Below, in pieces: positions 5,967-6,159 of a DNA stretch of 6,159 nucleotides; within the stretch, counting starts at the first letter, position 1, and each line of letters starts with the position of its first letter. The position numbers and the translations under genes were made by a program. Below the pieces are notes generated by a model, which saw only the letters and a program-made list of their open reading frames with translations, did not search any database and was not told where the DNA came from. Source of the DNA: an uncultured Oscillospiraceae bacterium (GTDB taxonomy: Bacteria; Bacillota; Clostridia; Oscillospirales; Oscillospiraceae); the NCBI GenBank assembly GCA_900751035.1, contig CAADSF010000034.1:1-6159 (forward strand), in the 5' to 3' direction.

Positions 5967-6159
5967 TCAGCTTCGCATCCCGATGCTTCCGCCGTCGGCA
6001 AGCGTCTTGCCCTCCAGCAGCATGAGCTTTTCCGCGAACAGATTCGTAAAGCCGCTTAAAATCGCGGCGGAGACGATCATCTCCGGCGTGTCGCGGACGT
6101 TCAGCTCTGTCGTGACCTCGCGGTCAAACATGGCGGCGGCGGTCAGGCGGACCTGCTCA
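5967..6159 (-). CDS. Unrecognised protein, C-terminal fragment
   Basis: The minus-strand frame is open from the right edge to a TGA at 5967-5969, giving the last 63 residues. The fragment begins EQVRLTAAAMFDREVTTELN and ends KTLADGGSIGMRS. In between is a patch MIVSAAILSGFTNLFAEKLM that reads as an amphipathic or buried helix, followed by a Gly/Asp-rich tail. There is no stop in the frame, the third codon positions are strongly G/C like the neighbours, and the stop abuts the terminator hairpin, so a real gene end is likely. I do not recognise the family and assign no function. The start and most of the gene lie outside the window. Confidence 0.7.
   Translation of the reverse strand, partial: EQVRLTAAAMFDREVTTELNVRDTPEMIVSAAILSGFTNLFAEKLMLLEGKTLADGGSIGMRS

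Overview
This window looks like chromosomal DNA of a GC-rich Firmicute, most likely a gut clostridium of the Oscillospiraceae/Ruminococcaceae type. The grounds are strong AGGAGG-type ribosome binding sites, sigma-A-like promoters, ATGA-coupled genes, Firmicute-type protein families (DUF4867, a six-helix sensor kinase, an envelope deacetylase) and an intergenic GTAGGGGCGG palindrome of a kind I associate with these genomes. The taxonomic call is inference from style and cannot be proven here.

Left half, minus strand (2442 down to 1): a sugar-use operon. A sigma-A-like promoter (2414-2442) drives a xylulokinase of the FGGY family (xylB, 891-2366). After a 154-base gap that holds a large paired palindrome (764-870) comes a DUF4867 protein with a possible cupin metal site (107-736). 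Then comes the first 31 codons of a probable L-fucose/L-arabinose isomerase-family protein (1-93, cut by the window edge). The likely logic is isomerisation of an aldose to a ketose followed by phosphorylation by the kinase; the true sugar is not fixed by the sequence.

Right half, plus strand (2527 to about 5965): a divergent three-gene operon. A sigma-A-like promoter (2527-2555) precedes an OmpR/PhoB-type response regulator (2591-3286), a six-helix sensor histidine kinase (3283-5166) and a membrane-anchored CE4/NodB polysaccharide deacetylase (5163-5921). Both junctions are ATGA overlaps, so the three proteins are probably made together. This suggests a signal-controlled cell-envelope modification unit. 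A 17-bp perfect hairpin (5925-5965) ends it.

Right edge, minus strand (5967-6159): the last 63 codons of an unrecognised protein, converging on the same hairpin.

No tRNA, rRNA, CRISPR array, insertion sequence or phage gene was seen. Most of the window is ordinary metabolic and signalling content. The best candidates for something under-described are the covarying paired palindrome inside the sugar operon, the DUF4867 protein as a possible sugar isomerase, and the kinase-deacetylase coupling.
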